From positions 37,375,634-37,439,633 of the forward strand of contig NC_134014.1 in NCBI RefSeq assembly GCF_040712315.1: 64,000 nt of DNA, read 5' to 3'. Positions 23,545 to 35,458 of this stretch are shown in pieces; the stretch's first letter is position 1, and each line of letters starts with the position of its first letter. The translations under genes were made by a program, and so were the position numbers. The notes beneath the pieces are model-generated. The model saw only the letters and a list, made by a program, of their open reading frames with translations, was not told the origin of the DNA and did no database searches. This DNA is from Castanea sativa (taxonomy: Eukaryota > Streptophyta > Magnoliopsida > Fagales > Fagaceae).

Positions 23545-24402
23545 CTCAGCCTTCCTCTACTCCAAGGTAGCAGGGACTCCTGCCAAGTTGAGGGCTTCTA
23601 TCCACACCACCTGGCAGTAGTCCCTGTAGACGTCAGTCAGCTTCTCTGCCAAGCAGATTTCGGTCTCTTCCACCCCAACGTTATAGTATGCTTGCGCCGA
23701 GGCCTTCGTAGCTTCCTTGATCATTTGAGCATCTTCCTTGGCCCTGGCCAGTTCAGCCTTTAACTCCAAGACCTGTTGTTTTGTTGTGGCCAGCTCTATC
23801 TCAATGTGATAGAGCTTTTGCTCCTTAGCTTGGTCCTGGGCATTCTTCAGGCCAGCCTCAGCACTCCTCTGCGCCTTCTCCTCAGCTGTCAGCTTTGTGG
23901 TGAGCTCTTGGTTATTTTGCTCAGCGGCTCCCAGGGCCTTGTCGGCCTCGGCGTGAAAGTTGGCCTCGACCCTAGCCTCATTCCGGGCATCCTTCACCCA
24001 TTCCTCAGCAGTAAACACCTCTTGGATGGCCTGCACAACAACGACAGACAAGCATGCTATTAAAAAAAAGAAAAAGAAAGAGATAACCTAACATGATGTC
24101 AGTAAGGCAGTCCGAAGAACTTACCAAGGCTAGATCCCTTTTCAGGGACAGAAAGAGGTCTGGCTGCCTCATTTTATTCAATGCAGCCATGTCCTTAGGC
24201 AAAAGGAGGGGCTACTCTAGGGCGTCGACTAGGTAGTGGGAATTCCTTTTCTGGAACTCCTTGATGGTGGAGTTCCGGGGAATGGCTGCCCCGTCCAGCT
24301 CCAGCTAAAGGTCTCAGGCGGGGTTTTAGTGGCACACCTCGGCTACATCCTGATCCTCCCTACTCTCAACTAAGGAGGCCCGCACTTGGCCCTTGACCAT
24401 TT
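23545..24402 (-). pseudogene. Spliced coiled-coil repeat-protein pseudogene (C-terminal part)
   Basis: Two exons are visible: 24402-24125 and 24030-23545, joined across a clean intron 24124-24031 (TTG|GTAAGT..TGCAG|GCC) in phase 0. The first exon has in-frame stops (CH*NPA*DL*) but keeps LLLPKDMAALNKMRQPDLFL. The second is an open ~160-residue run rich in Ala/Glu/Lys heptads (coiled coil), ending DYCQVVWIEALNLAGVP. I recall this as the C-terminal half of a highly repeated, uncharacterised protein family of Fagaceae genomes. The N-terminal half of the same family is at 62881-64000. The function is unknown. An Athila-like LTR starts 11 bases upstream. Confidence 0.6.
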
Positions 24403-24412
24403 TTTGCTGTTT

Positions 24413-25908
24413 TGTGATGTGCATTGATAATAGCTTAATTTTGCATATTTATATCATTGTTAGAAAGCATTATCATATTTATTTTGAGGTAATTCATGCA
24501 TTTTATATTTGGTTTTGGAATAATGGTGAATAATCAATTTTGTGCTTAATTGAATCTTATTGCGTGAATTTATCTTTTGCAGGAGAAGGGAATTAAATAA
24601 GTGGAATTGTGCAAAGAAGAAAGCTAATGGACTTTAATTTTACAAGGGCCATGATGAAGTTAAAGAAGACCAACCCAATTAAATTTAAGTCCAATTGGAG
24701 CAGGGAATCAAAAGAAATTTGCATCAAATCCAAGTTCAATTCGGATTAGGATTTCAGCCTGCACATCAGTTAGTATTTTTGGCATAGCTTTTGGCTCAGA
24801 TGTCCAATCGAGATGATCCAAGTTGGGTTGGAAAGTTAACTTAAAGGGCTACAACTTTGTAGTTTACCAAAAGTCCGAATTCTGACGTTAAATGGGCCAA
24901 AATTGTCGGTTAATTGAAGCCTAAAAATCTGGAATTTTCCCCAAACGGGAATTCAACTTGTAATAGGATTCCTTGACCTATTTAAAGGCTTTTTAGGGCA
25001 AAATTCAAAGGGGGCTAGTGCTAGGGCTGGGGGCTGAACATAGAGAGTGCGGCTACTTCTTTGGTTTTCTTCCATGACAGTTAGTTTTATTTTATTTGTC
25101 TAGTTTAATGTTTAGTATTTTATTATTGTGTTTTATTTTAATTACTATGAATAGCTAAATTTATAATTAGGGTTGAGGATGAAACCTTTTTAAGGATTAT
25201 TAGTAATATTTATGTGATTTGATTTTTCCCACAATAGTTGTTCTTTAATGATTTAAATTGTTCTTGTTTCATATCAATTGACTAAGATGAGATTTTAGAT
25301 ATGAGTTCAATCATGTTTTTCTCATGATTTAAGATTTGTCTTAATTAATTGAATGCTTGGTTTATTAATTTTTGATTATAAAATTGGATATCGCTTGTGA
25401 TTTATCTGTCAATGGATACAATTTATGATTTGATTTTTAGAATTGGATATATCTTGTGATTTGTTTGGCTATGGATACAATTGATGATTTGATTTTATAC
25501 TTAAGAAGCAAAGAAGAACATGCTTTTGATTTTTAAAATAAGGATTTTAATGAGAATATTTTCCATGATAGCAAGATTGATTTCTAGATTATCATGTAGT
25601 AGTTGGGAAAAATTAATGATCATAAATATATACTGATATGACTTACAAGGCGGATTCCAAAACCTTAATTCCTTTCCCTTGATTGTTTACATCTTTTTAT
25701 TGCTTTATATCTTTTGCTTAGTTTCACTATTTGCTTATTTTATTTAATTTCAAAACAACCAATTTTTATTAAACTTGCTTAGGATTAATTTGGTTAAGAT
25801 TTGATTAATTTTCCTACATTCATTCAAGTCCCTGTGGGTTCGACCTCGTTCTTGTCAAACTATACTTCGGTACGGTTCGTACACTTGCGAGTATTTTAAA
25901 ATTTCACA
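24413..25908 (+). mobile_element. 5' LTR of an Athila-like Ty3/gypsy element
   Basis: About 1,496 bp bounded by perfect short inverted repeats TGTGA..TCACA. Immediately downstream is a primer-binding site TGGCGCCGTTGCCGGGGA (25918-25935). The 3' part contains the motif GTACGGTTCGTACACTTGCGAG common in such LTRs. No second LTR copy was found to the right, so the element is 3'-truncated. Confidence 0.85.
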
Positions 25909-26041
25909 AGAAGTTTTTGGCGCCGTTGCCGGGGACTTGGTTAGGAAAATAAATTAAGTCTTAATTGAATTTTTTCTTTTACTAGTTGTAGTTAATTTTT
26001 TTTTTTTAAACAAAAAACAAAAAATTCTTTGTGCATGGTGT

Positions 26042-27508
26042 ATGAGAACTTGGATACGTGATAAAGAAAATCATCTTGTTAGTTTTGATTATTCATCCAC
26101 AATGGGAGAAACAGGAGATGATTCAAAAACTCTTAGAGAGTTATTCTCACCCATAACCACCAACCCTCCATCTTGCATAGTATTGCCTACAACCACTGCT
26201 GCACATTTTGAGTTAAAGCCACAAATAATCCATCTTCTTCCTACTTTTCATGGATTGGATAGAGAAGATCCTTATATGCATGTGAAGGATTTTCTTGAGA
26301 TTTGTGCTACTTGTGAGTTCCATAATTTCACTGATGAGTCCGTTTGCTTGCGTTTATTCCCTTTTTCCTTGAAGGAAAAGGCAAAAGCATGGCTTAATTC
26401 TTTGTCACCTGGATCTATCACTTCATGGGAACTATTGGTCACAAAATTCCTCTCTAAATTTTTCCCAATGGCCAAGACCAATGCTTTGAGGAGAGAAATT
26501 GCAGATTTTTATCAAGATGAACAAGAGAAATTTTATGAGAGTTGGGAGAGATTTAAGGACTTGATCTTAAAGTGTCCCCATCATGGTTTTGAAACATGGA
26601 GACTAGTACAATATTTTTATAATGGTTTGACTCAGACTAATCGTAACATGATTGAGTCCATGAATGGTGGTGGATTTTTGAGTCTTGTAGATGATGAGGC
26701 ATACAAATTTCTTGAGAATTTTTCTGAAAGTTCACAACAATGGGATTTTTCCAACCGTAAAGAGAGATCTGCCCCTGGAATTAAGAAAGGAGGATTGTAT
26801 GAAGTTAGTGAAGATTTAGACATAAAAACTAGGTTGGACAATCTCACTCGTAAGGTTGAGGCTTTAGCTTTAGGTAGAGGGATGAATTTTGTCAATCAAG
26901 TTCAAAGTGAAACATACTCTATTTGTGCAAGTCCTATGCATACAACACAAATGTGTCCTTCTACAGTTGGGTACCTTGATTTTTATATTGAGCAAGCAAA
27001 TTCACTGAATAATTATGAAAAACCATTTGCTAGTCCATTTTCAGAGACATACAATCCAAATTGGAGGAACCATCCTAATTTCTCATGGAGGCAAAATCAG
27101 CCTCCCACAAATGTAGGTGGACAACAAGTGCATCAACAAAGTCAATTTCGTCCACCTACTCAAGCATATCCTCCCATTCCTCAATCACCTCCTCAGTTTG
27201 TAGCACCACCAAGACAACAATCATCATTGGAGGAGTCTCTCAAAACTTTCATGCAATCAACTAGTCAAGCCATTCAAGAGATGAAAAGTTCCACCCATTT
27301 GAATACTCAAGCTATTTCAAAGTTGGAAAATTAAGTTGGCCAGCTAGCAACCCAAGTTGGAGAGAGGGAAAAAGGAAAGTTTCCTAGTCAACCTATACCT
27401 AACCCAAAAGGACAGTATGCTATCAATGATTCTTCTAGTTCTACTCATGGACAAGAACATGTTCAGTCTATTGCTACCCTTAGGTCTGGTAAGCAAATTG
27501 ATAATCAA
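26042..27508 (+). pseudogene. Athila-type gag, interrupted by one stop
   Basis: Encodes the retrotransposon capsid polyprotein. The open frame from ATG 26042 (a second ATG at 26102 begins MGETGDDSKT) carries the gag domain: HLLPTFHGLDREDPYMHVK, KAKAWLNSLSPGSITSW, then a KTNALRREIADFYQDE and FYESWERFKDL core. A Gln/Pro-rich tail follows. The frame hits TAA at 27332-27334 (KLEN*VGQLATQ), after which the same frame continues through ATLRSGKQI into protease. One base change restores the family reading, so the loss is slight. Confidence 0.85.
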
Positions 27509-28846
27509 GTGAAAATGCCAGAAGTGGAGGATGATGAAAATATTGTGTTAAAGGAAAAAGGTACTCATAGTTCACATAATGATCATGGGGAAAAGAAGGA
27601 CAACCCACCCTCCATTCCAATTCAAGATCTTAGTTCCCCCCTTGATAAGAGGTTTGTTCCTAAAGCTCCATTTCCTCAAAGGTTAATCAGTCCTCAGAAA
27701 AGTGCACAATTTGGAGACATTTTAGAGGTTTTTAAGCAAGTGCAAATAAACATTCCATTTCTTGATGCAATTCAGCAAGTTCCTGCTTATGCCAAGTTTC
27801 TAAAAGATCTTGTGACAATGAAGAGAAAAACAAATGTCCCTAAAAAGGCATTTTTGACAGAGCAAGTCAGTTCAATTATTCAGAATAAATATCCAGTAAA
27901 ATGTAAGGACGCAGGATCTCCTACAATTTCATGCAAGATTGGGGATTGCCTCATTGAGCGAGCTTTGCTAGACTTGGGGGCAAGTGTGAACTTAATGCCA
28001 TATTCAGTTTATTTACAGCTAGGTTTGGGGGAGTTAAAACCAACAACCATGACACTTCAATTAGCTGATAGGTCTGTGAAAATCCTTAGAGGTATTGTTG
28101 AGGATGTGCTGATTAAGGTGGATGCATTCTATTTTCCTGTTGATTTTGTTGTGTTAGACACTGAGCTTGCTCTAAATGCCAATACACAAATCCATGTCAT
28201 TTTGGGTCACCCTTTCTTAGCCACATCCAATGCTTTGATCAATTGTCGAAGTGGTGTGATGAAGATTTCTTTTGGAAATATGACTGTTGAGCTTAATATC
28301 TTTGACATAAGTAAGCAAGTACCAGATAATGAAAATATATGTGAAGTTAACATGATTGGGAACCTAGTCCATGATAATCTTATACAATCAAGCTGTGAGG
28401 ATCCCCTAAAGGATTGCTTAACCCTTTTTTATTGCAATTCGGATATTGAAAAATCAATTAAGGAAGTCAATGCATTGTTGGATTCTGTTCCTCTCTTAAG
28501 TACTGATAACTGGCAACCAAAAGTGGTCCCTTTTCCACTTTCTTCATCCCCACTCCCATCTATTGTAGACCCGCCAAAGTTGGATACCTTTTGGGAACAC
28601 CACTTGATAAGTATACCTCAAGAACACAAGGAAGCTATAGGTTGGAAAATTGCTGATATTAAGAGTATTAGTTCTTCTATGGTTATGCAAAGAATTCATT
28701 TGGAAGACACTACAAAAGCTTCCCAACATGTTTTTGATCCAGGTAAGTTACAATCTCATTGGACTAGTCCATTCATAATATGCATTATTTATCTCCATGG
28801 TGTTGTTGAGGGTTGGATGGTCCTGTTTATCAGGATTGATCTTTAG
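27509..28846 (+). pseudogene. Athila-type protease plus deleted pol (RT start fused to integrase C-end)
   Basis: Continues the gag frame. A spacer is followed by the aspartic protease with ALLDLGASVNLMP (catalytic Asp at ~27972) and the HVILGHPFLAT flap/second motif. It then has the pre-RT segment (HKEAIGWKIADIKSISSSMV, ~28625-28685). After TTKASQ at ~28720 the frame jumps to HVFDPGKLQSHWTSPF, which belongs to the integrase C-terminal domain. RT, RNase H and the integrase catalytic core, about 2.5-3 kb, are therefore missing while the reading frame stays open. The element cannot move on its own. Confidence 0.8.
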
Positions 28847-28862
28847 TTGTGTTGAATTTTTG

Positions 28863-28939
28863 AGAAACTATATGGTGAAGATTTATGCAACGGATTTATT
28901 TACAAATTATTGTACACAAATCTTCACCATATAGTTTCT
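28863..28939. repeat. Perfect 22-bp inverted repeat
   Basis: Arms 28863-28884 (AGAAACTATATGGTGAAGATTT) and 28918-28939 are exact reverse complements with a 33-base loop. It lies just after the end of the deleted Athila pol frame and is not a known LTR or PPT feature. Confidence 0.9.
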
Positions 28940-29901
28940 ATATATATTTATTTATTTGTTTTCGAGCAGGTATTCTTTTGTGGCTTGATGCCGAAAAGGA
29001 AAAGGAATAGCTCTTTGAAAAGTGAGTTTTTAAATTGATATAACTCTAACAATTTCTTTGTCCTTAACACCCCTCAATTTCCAGGAATTAGCATTAAGGA
29101 TTATAAATTGACTTATTATACTATTGACTCCTTTGGTAGAAGTAATTCTTTCCGGTAAATAACTCATTTTGGTACTAAAGGTGGGAGCATTGGTTGTGAC
29201 GTTCACAAAGGGTAAACCCCCCAAATTTTATAGACCAGTCAAGTTACTCCCACGCCTTGTGGTGGTGGCATCTGTCTTTTAAGTTGAGTCATTTCCACTT
29301 CCATAATCCATTTTATCTTTAGAAAATTCACTTCAATCATTAGTGTCAAATAAATAATACAATTTTGTGGGTAGAGTCTGATTTTTTGGGGGTGATAGTG
29401 GAAAAGTGGACAAATAAATAAATATTATATATAGCTGTTAGATCATATAGAGAATCAGAGATCAAAACTGAATATTTAAAATTTACTTATAATTTTTAAT
29501 TGCAGTGAATTGTATTTATCATATAATGCATTGTATGATGGCGTCAACATTTTCTGTGTTTAAGCCATTGTCTGTACCCAGCACAACATATCTACCAAAG
29601 TTTCGATCACATTCGTGAGCGTCGTTGTTTCACGGTCTTTCTTTGCGGGTGGTTGCACGCACAAAACAACAAAGGTTTTTAGTAAGCAAGTTATGGCTGA
29701 CCTCTTTGTCATCAGAATGTGTACGTAAACTTTGTGTATAATATTTTTTAAATATTCATGGGGATCGAACGTACGTTGAGTTTGTCCAAAGAGCGCAAGC
29801 ATCAACAAGACGGCCTATATGTCCAGATACCTCTCCTACCTGACCATGGCTTGTCTCCTTTTGCACTATTTCTATCTAGAAACAAAATTCTCATCACTTG
29901 G
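28940..29901. other. Unassigned sequence
   Basis: Holds minus-strand ORFs of 64 and 82 codons (29030-29224, 29560-29808) without recognisable domains. 29560-29880 is less AT-rich than its surroundings and could be a fragment of a host or repeat gene. No 3' LTR of the Athila element was seen here. Confidence 0.35.
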
Positions 29902-30710
29902 GCTGCGTTTGTTTGGACTGAAAACAGTTTCAGGAAATCATTTTCCGCGTTTTCGTATGTTTGGCAGCCACGGAAAATTCGGTCAACGGAAAACCATTTA
30001 CAGTTTGACCGGAAAATCAGCCCTTTCCAACGGAAAATCATTTCCACTTTGATTTTACCTTCAAACCATTTCCGAAAATCACACTGAAGAGAGAGCTCCT
30101 CACACAGTCCAAAACTCATCTCCAAGCTCACCTCAGCCAAACTCCGGCCAGCCAGCCAAGCTCCGGCTAGCCCAAACGCCGCACAATCTCGCCGTCCGAG
30201 CCATGCCTTGCACCGCGCGATCAAGCAAAGACCGAAGCCTCCACCGCGCGATCTCGCCTTCGCCGTCCACCGCGCGATCGAACCTCCGCCACGTGTCTCG
30301 CCTTCGCCGTCGATCGCGCGATCGAACCTCCGCCATGTGTCTCGCCTTCGATCGCACGATCGAAGCCTCCGCCGCCTTCGATTGCACGATCTCTCCTCTC
30401 TCTCTCTCTTCCTTCTTCTCTCCCAAAGTTGATGATTTTTTTTTTTTGGTTTTGTTTGTTCTGTGTTTATCTCAGAAAAGATTTTTATATATTGATTGGA
30501 AGCTAAGAAAATGTGAGAAAATGTGAGCAACAAATATAAAATGCATTTTCTATAATATTTTCAAGATGACAACCAAACACCTGAAAAAAAATTTCAAAGT
30601 ATTTTTTCAAATGTTACCAAACACCTAAAAATATTTTCTTTTCCCGAAAATGTTTTCAGCTGAAATCATTTTACACCCGGAAACTATTTACTGCCGAAAC
30701 AAACGCAGCC
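29902..30710. mobile_element. TIR element with GC-rich interior
   Basis: Perfect 14-bp ends GGCTGCGTTTGTTT / AAACAAACGCAGCC, followed by looser inverted similarity around 'ggaaatcattttcc' and 'ccggaaac'. The interior 30120-30430 is strikingly GC-rich in a ~30-35% GC neighbourhood. It is built from short repeats around CGATCGCGCGATCGAACCTC. ORFs in both strands there (up to 243 codons) are low-complexity products of the repeats. It is a non-autonomous hAT- or MULE-like unit; no TSD was confirmed. Confidence 0.7.
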
Positions 30711-30868
30711 TTGAACTCAGCAGGCCCTCTTCTACCAATCTCGTGATAGCCTGATTCATTTAGGAAAGATACATTGTTGTTTAATAAAAGACAAAAAAAA
30801 GTATTATACTAAGTCTTTGTTACTTGGCTTTGGACAATAAAAAAATAGATTTTTTTTTTGGGGAGAAA

Positions 30869-30903
<35 letters not shown>

Positions 30904-31333
30904 GCGCAAGGAGAGTAAAAATGATTCTAACACAGTGACACGATAATTTTAGTAAACCAATGTTAAGAGTAATGTAACATACATAATAATTTTCACACCA
31001 ATTGAATTGTTAGGTTTTCATTAATTCTCATTAGGATTTACTACTAATTAATATCATTTTATTATCTATTATTCACAACTTGTCACTTTCACAGTTGTAA
31101 AACTTTTTACAACTATAAACTTATTGATACCTTAAAGGTCCGCGACAAGTGATTTACATATTATTTGGGAAAAGGGGAAAATAATAGAATAAAATTAATT
31201 TAAATGGAATTTTAAAGTACTTCAACTATTCTTTTAGTTGAAATTTTAGAGGAAAGAAACAAAATGACAAGAAAGAAATTCTCATTTTATTCATTCTTTC
31301 CTAAGTATTCATTTAGTGAGATAAATTAAAGGA
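30711..31333. other. AT-rich intergenic with (AC)n microsatellite
   Basis: An (AC)n/(CG)n microsatellite is at 30870-30906. No coding or named repeat was seen. Confidence 0.6.
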
Positions 31334-31752
31334 GTCAATTTCGTACTGGCCGGAGACTATTTCAGTTTGGCCAAGGGAATGAAATATTTCGATACTAGAT
31401 GATATTGGTGTACCGTTTCAGGATTACTGCTATTTATATATTTTTATACATAAATATATATTTGTATTATTTATGTAAGTATGAATTTAATAATTTTTAT
31501 GTTTATCAACATAAAATTTAAAATCCACATATTTTATAAGCCAAAATATTAGCTTAGTATATTAACCAATATATTAAATTAAATAAATAAAAATTTAATT
31601 TTTTTAATGTACCGGTGGAAACGCCAATACCAGTTGGTACGGCCTCTTCAACTCAGTATTTTTTCTGATACATTTTGAAGGAGTATTGGAACCGATTTAA
31701 TAGCCGGTATGGTATATTTTCTCAGTATAGCCAATACTGGTACGATATTGAC
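31334..31752. mobile_element. Short TIR element, copy 1 (GTCAATA-CGTAC family)
   Basis: The left end GTCAATTTCGTACTGGCC is mirrored by the right end CCAATACTGGTACGATATTGAC. The interior contains more 'taccgg/ggtacgg' variants. The same termini recur at 38324-39030. Short length and lack of ORF indicate a MITE-type element. Confidence 0.6.
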
Positions 31753-32465
31753 TTTCTTGGGATGAATACTCACTTAAAGAGAAATATCAATTTTATTTAT
31801 ATTCTAAAAAAAAAAAGAGAGTAAAGATTATTATATGTGTTTACTATTATTATTCCCGTGCATTGCACATTTTTAACTACAAACTTTTAGAATAATTTTA
31901 TTGAGAAATAATAAATTATAATCACTTGATTCTAGATAATATAAATTCGATATAAAGTATTATTCTTAAAAATCACAAGAAATCACACAACATATTTATA
32001 TGAAAAAATTCATAAATTTAATAATTAAAAACCTATGGAAACTTAACCAAAGGTATTTCATTTTTCAAAAAAAAAAAAAAAAAATCCTCTTCTAACTTAT
32101 TGGTTGTCTTATAATGGCATTTGTACGTAGCACGCATACATATACTATTACTAACAACAAAAATAAAATTGAGAAATAGTAACATAAAAATTTTACCATT
32201 CAAGAAAATTAATTTAAGCTAATAATACACATAAAAATGTAACACAAATACAACCTAGAAATAAAAAGGATGAAACCCTTGTTGTAGGAGAGAATACAAA
32301 ATTTGATAATTCTTAAATAATAAATAGATAAAGCCTATGAGAAAAAAAAAAGATAAGTACAAATAATTTATAAATGCAAAACCAAAAAAAAAAAAAAACA
32401 TATTTTTGTAGGATAAAAAAGAAGAGTATGGCTATAGAAGGATAAATCTCCATACCTTTAAGTTT

Positions 32466-32885
32466 AACTCAAATAATAATTGATGCTGACAAATCGTGAT
32501 GGTAAAATATTTATAGAGGTTTATATAATGGATTTCATGGATTTAAAATTGCATTTTATGACTTATAAGCAAAAACATAATAAAACACACACACACACAC
32601 ACACACAAACAAATAACAAAGAAGAGGAACATACTTGTAATAGTACGGATGGTGGCTTTGATAATGCATTTTACTACAAACAAAACCAACTCAAATAATA
32701 ACTAATGCTAGAAAAATCATAAATGTGAATATTGAATTTCAAGAATTTAAAATTGCCTTTATGACTCATAAGCAAAACCATGAGAAACGAAAACAAAAAC
32801 AAAGAAGATAAACATGCTTGTAATAGTGTGGATGGCGGATTTGATAAAACATTCTACTACAAACAAAACAAACTCAAATAATAAC
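32466..32885. repeat. Imperfect tandem duplication, about 200-bp unit
   Basis: Unit 1 (about 32466-32687) and unit 2 (about 32688-32872) share 'aactcaaataataa', 'atttaaaattgc.tttatgac', 'agaggaacatacttgtaatagt' and 'ggatggyggmtttgataa' in order. A third copy of the boundary motif follows at 32873. An (AC)n run interrupts unit 1 at 32585-32608. Confidence 0.75.
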
Positions 32886-32944
32886 AGATGTCGTAAATGA
32901 AGAAGAAGTTGTGCATAAGAATATATACGAATACACTAAAAAAA

Positions 32945-32947
<3 letters not shown>

Positions 32948-33038
<91 letters not shown>
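32948..33038. repeat. Compound (AT)n(AG)n microsatellite
   Basis: About 17 AT units followed directly by about 28 AG units. Confidence 0.95.
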
Positions 33039-33041
<3 letters not shown>

Positions 33042-33696
33042 TTCAATTGTGAGAAAGTTAGATTTCTAATCAATCTAGAAATTATAAGAAAAAGAGAATT
33101 ATTGGGATAAAGATTTGTATTAGAAAATAATTGTCACAATTAATGTTAAAAAAAAAACAAAGAACAAAACATAAAAGTCACATAACTTAGGATGCATGTT
33201 TATCCAAAAAAACTTGGAAGTTAGGACTTGGGAGAGTTCTATTAGATGTAGAATTTCAAATTATATTGAAGTTAAATTATAATGGAAAGTATTAGATTGT
33301 TTGGAATCAAAGAAATACCTATCCTAGGTGAAAGTCTAATCAAATATATATATACACTATATATAAGTGGATTCTCTTCTTTCAACTGGATTTTTATGTG
33401 GTTCAAAAATACCCTCATTAATGAAGGGTAACTTCTTTTAGAAATAGGATCATAAATGTCAAATAACAAATTTCATTTTGAATTCAAAAAGAGAACTCCT
33501 AAAATTTAGAATTTTTTTCCCTTCACCTTCATCTTTTTATTCTCTAAAGTTTATTATTTTTATTTGTTTGAAATTTTAAAAAAATAATTTTTTCAAATTA
33601 TAATATATGCAAATTATTAACTTTTACTCAAGAAACATAGAAGAGCCTCTGAGCATGCCCCAAGTGCATGCTTAGAGGCTAGTGTGTGTGTATGTG

Positions 33697-33703
<7 letters not shown>

Positions 33704-33744
<41 letters not shown>
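33704..33744. repeat. (AT)n microsatellite
   Basis: About 20 AT units. Confidence 0.95.
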
Positions 33745-33745
<1 letters not shown>

Positions 33746-34599
33746 CTATTTTAATTTTAACTAAAACTATTTTTTAGTTATCTTATACATGTTTCCAAGT
33801 TATACATCTTGTTAGTTTATCCAAAAAACCAAAGCAAAAAATAATGAAGAAATACGACAAAAAAGGTAGTATGTTTTGTTAAAACACTAAATGGAAGTTT
33901 ATAAGAACAAAAAACCTGTTATTTCTATATTAAAATTTTATGCAATTTGGTGAAGCCAAATGGTGCAGCCACGGCTTCTAATCCCAACTTTTATTATATA
34001 GTATATGATGATATGATGATCTAATATGATTTTTTTTTTCCATATTTTCTTTTATAAACTCACAAATACACAAGAAAAAAAATACACTATATTAAATTCT
34101 AGCACAGACTCCCACCCCATACCAATCTTTAAAAAGTTCAGATTAAAAAATATATATATATTTTTATATTAAAAAACTTAGATTTGCACCCTTTAGGTTT
34201 AGGATAATTATTATTTTGGTCTGAAATATATTTCAAGTTTTTAAATTTCATCCACAAATTTCGTAAATATTGTCAATAAGGTCATTCTGTTTGCAAGGTT
34301 AATGGGATAGCTGTCAATAAATTTAACAAGGATCGATAACTCCAAAGTCCAAACTCTCCGGTGAGTTATATGCGTGTCAATGACTAACACATTCATTCTC
34401 TTGAGACTTCCTAAAGGCAGCCATCAATATCTGTTTCAATGCCTAACGCATTCCTTCTTTGGCTGTGTCTCACTCTCATCTTCTAACTAGAATATTGTTT
34501 TAAGATACTTCGCCATCTAGACGAGAGAAAAAACAGCCCACCTCAACCCCATCAACCTCGACATATGACTTATGCTCTATTTAGATTTTTTTTTATTTC
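33745..34599. other. AT-rich intergenic
   Basis: No gene. 33944-34010 contains small palindromes (tttggtgaagccaaa, agccgtggct) next to a 'tattatatagtata' run, which could be another decayed Helitron 5' end in minus orientation. Confidence 0.35.
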
Positions 34600-35195
34600 C
34601 TACTTAGTGTAACTCCCGTCATCCTATTTGGAATTTTGGATAAGAGGTATCATTATTAAAAATAAATAATAAATAAGTAAGATGCTTCTTTCTTGCTTTG
34701 ACAACAAAACATCACATGAGATCTTTATATATGTTAGAGATGTATTAGACATATTAACCAAATGTAATAGGCCCAAACCTACTTTGTGCACAACTACTGT
34801 CATCCTATTTGGAATTTTAAATAAGAGGTATTTTTTATTAAAAATAAAAAAATAAAAAAGTTAGATGCTTCTTTCTTGCTTTGGCAACAAAACATCACAT
34901 GACATCTTTATATCTGTTAGAGATATATTAGACATATTAGCTTAGTGTAACAAGCTTAAGTCCACCTACTTTGTGTGCAAGATAAATCTCATACTTGAAT
35001 TAGAAGTTTAGAGTTTAGTCTATTATAAATACTCATGTTATAGTTCGTTGTAACACAAGTTATGTATTACACTTTTACATAATAAAGATGTAGCCCTTAA
35101 AGGTTTTCTCCATATGTGGACGTAGGCTGTCAAGACTAAATTACATAACTCCCGTGTTCTTATTCTATGCTTTATCTTCTACACGCACTCTAACA
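34600..35195 (+). mobile_element. Short copia-type LTR with duplicated left flank
   Basis: A 281-bp LTR-like unit (34915-35195) is bounded by TGTTAGAG..CTCTAACA. It is followed by ATTTAACATGGTAT, a decayed start of the usual copia PBS TGGTATCAGAGC. It has a TATA-like TATAAATAC at ~35022. No internal domain or second LTR follows. The segment 34605-34765, including the LTR start TGTTAGAGATGTATTAGAC, is an imperfect direct copy of 34793-34955, about 188 bp apart. Confidence 0.6.
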
Positions 35196-35262
35196 TATTT
35201 AACATGGTATACACATCAATGCTAATATTTAACAATATCAATTTTTGGCAATCAAATATTTT

Positions 35263-35325
35263 TTTTATGGGTGTTCTACCATGCATTGTGACCATAAGTT
35301 CTTTCATGGTCATATATATATATAA

Positions 35326-35382
<57 letters not shown>

Positions 35383-35427
35383 ATGGGTGTTCTACCATGC
35401 ATTGTGACCATAAGTTCTTTCATGGTC

Positions 35428-35436
<9 letters not shown>
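35263..35436. repeat. 58-bp direct repeat bracketing an (AT)n tract
   Basis: The segment ttttatgggtgttctaccat..ttcatggtcatatata at 35263-35320 recurs essentially identically at 35379-35436. The two are separated by a microsatellite (~35321-35378). The second copy is followed by another (AT)n. Confidence 0.9.

Positions 35437-35458
<22 letters not shown>

Larger units (their letters stand above)
31848..33745 (-). mobile_element. Possible degenerate Helitron, minus orientation
   Basis: The right side carries a long hairpin (33645-33679, gcctctgagcatgc..gcatgcttagaggc) next to (AT)n. Its layout matches the 5' hairpin of the Helitron at 21360. The left side has CCCGTGCATTGCAC (31854-31867) next to CTATTATTATT, resembling a minus-strand Helitron 3' hairpin with a decayed CTAG. 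Neither terminus is intact. The inside is AT-rich, with tandem duplications at 32466-32885. Confidence 0.3.

Noticed and set aside
29560..29808. 82-codon minus-strand ORF as a host gene
   Set aside because: No motif, splice context or start context that I can support; left as unassigned sequence.
29802..30533. 243-codon minus-strand ORF and overlapping plus-strand ORFs
   Set aside because: Arg/Gly/Ala low-complexity translation of CGATCGCG repeats inside a TIR element; open in several frames on both strands, so not evidence of a gene.
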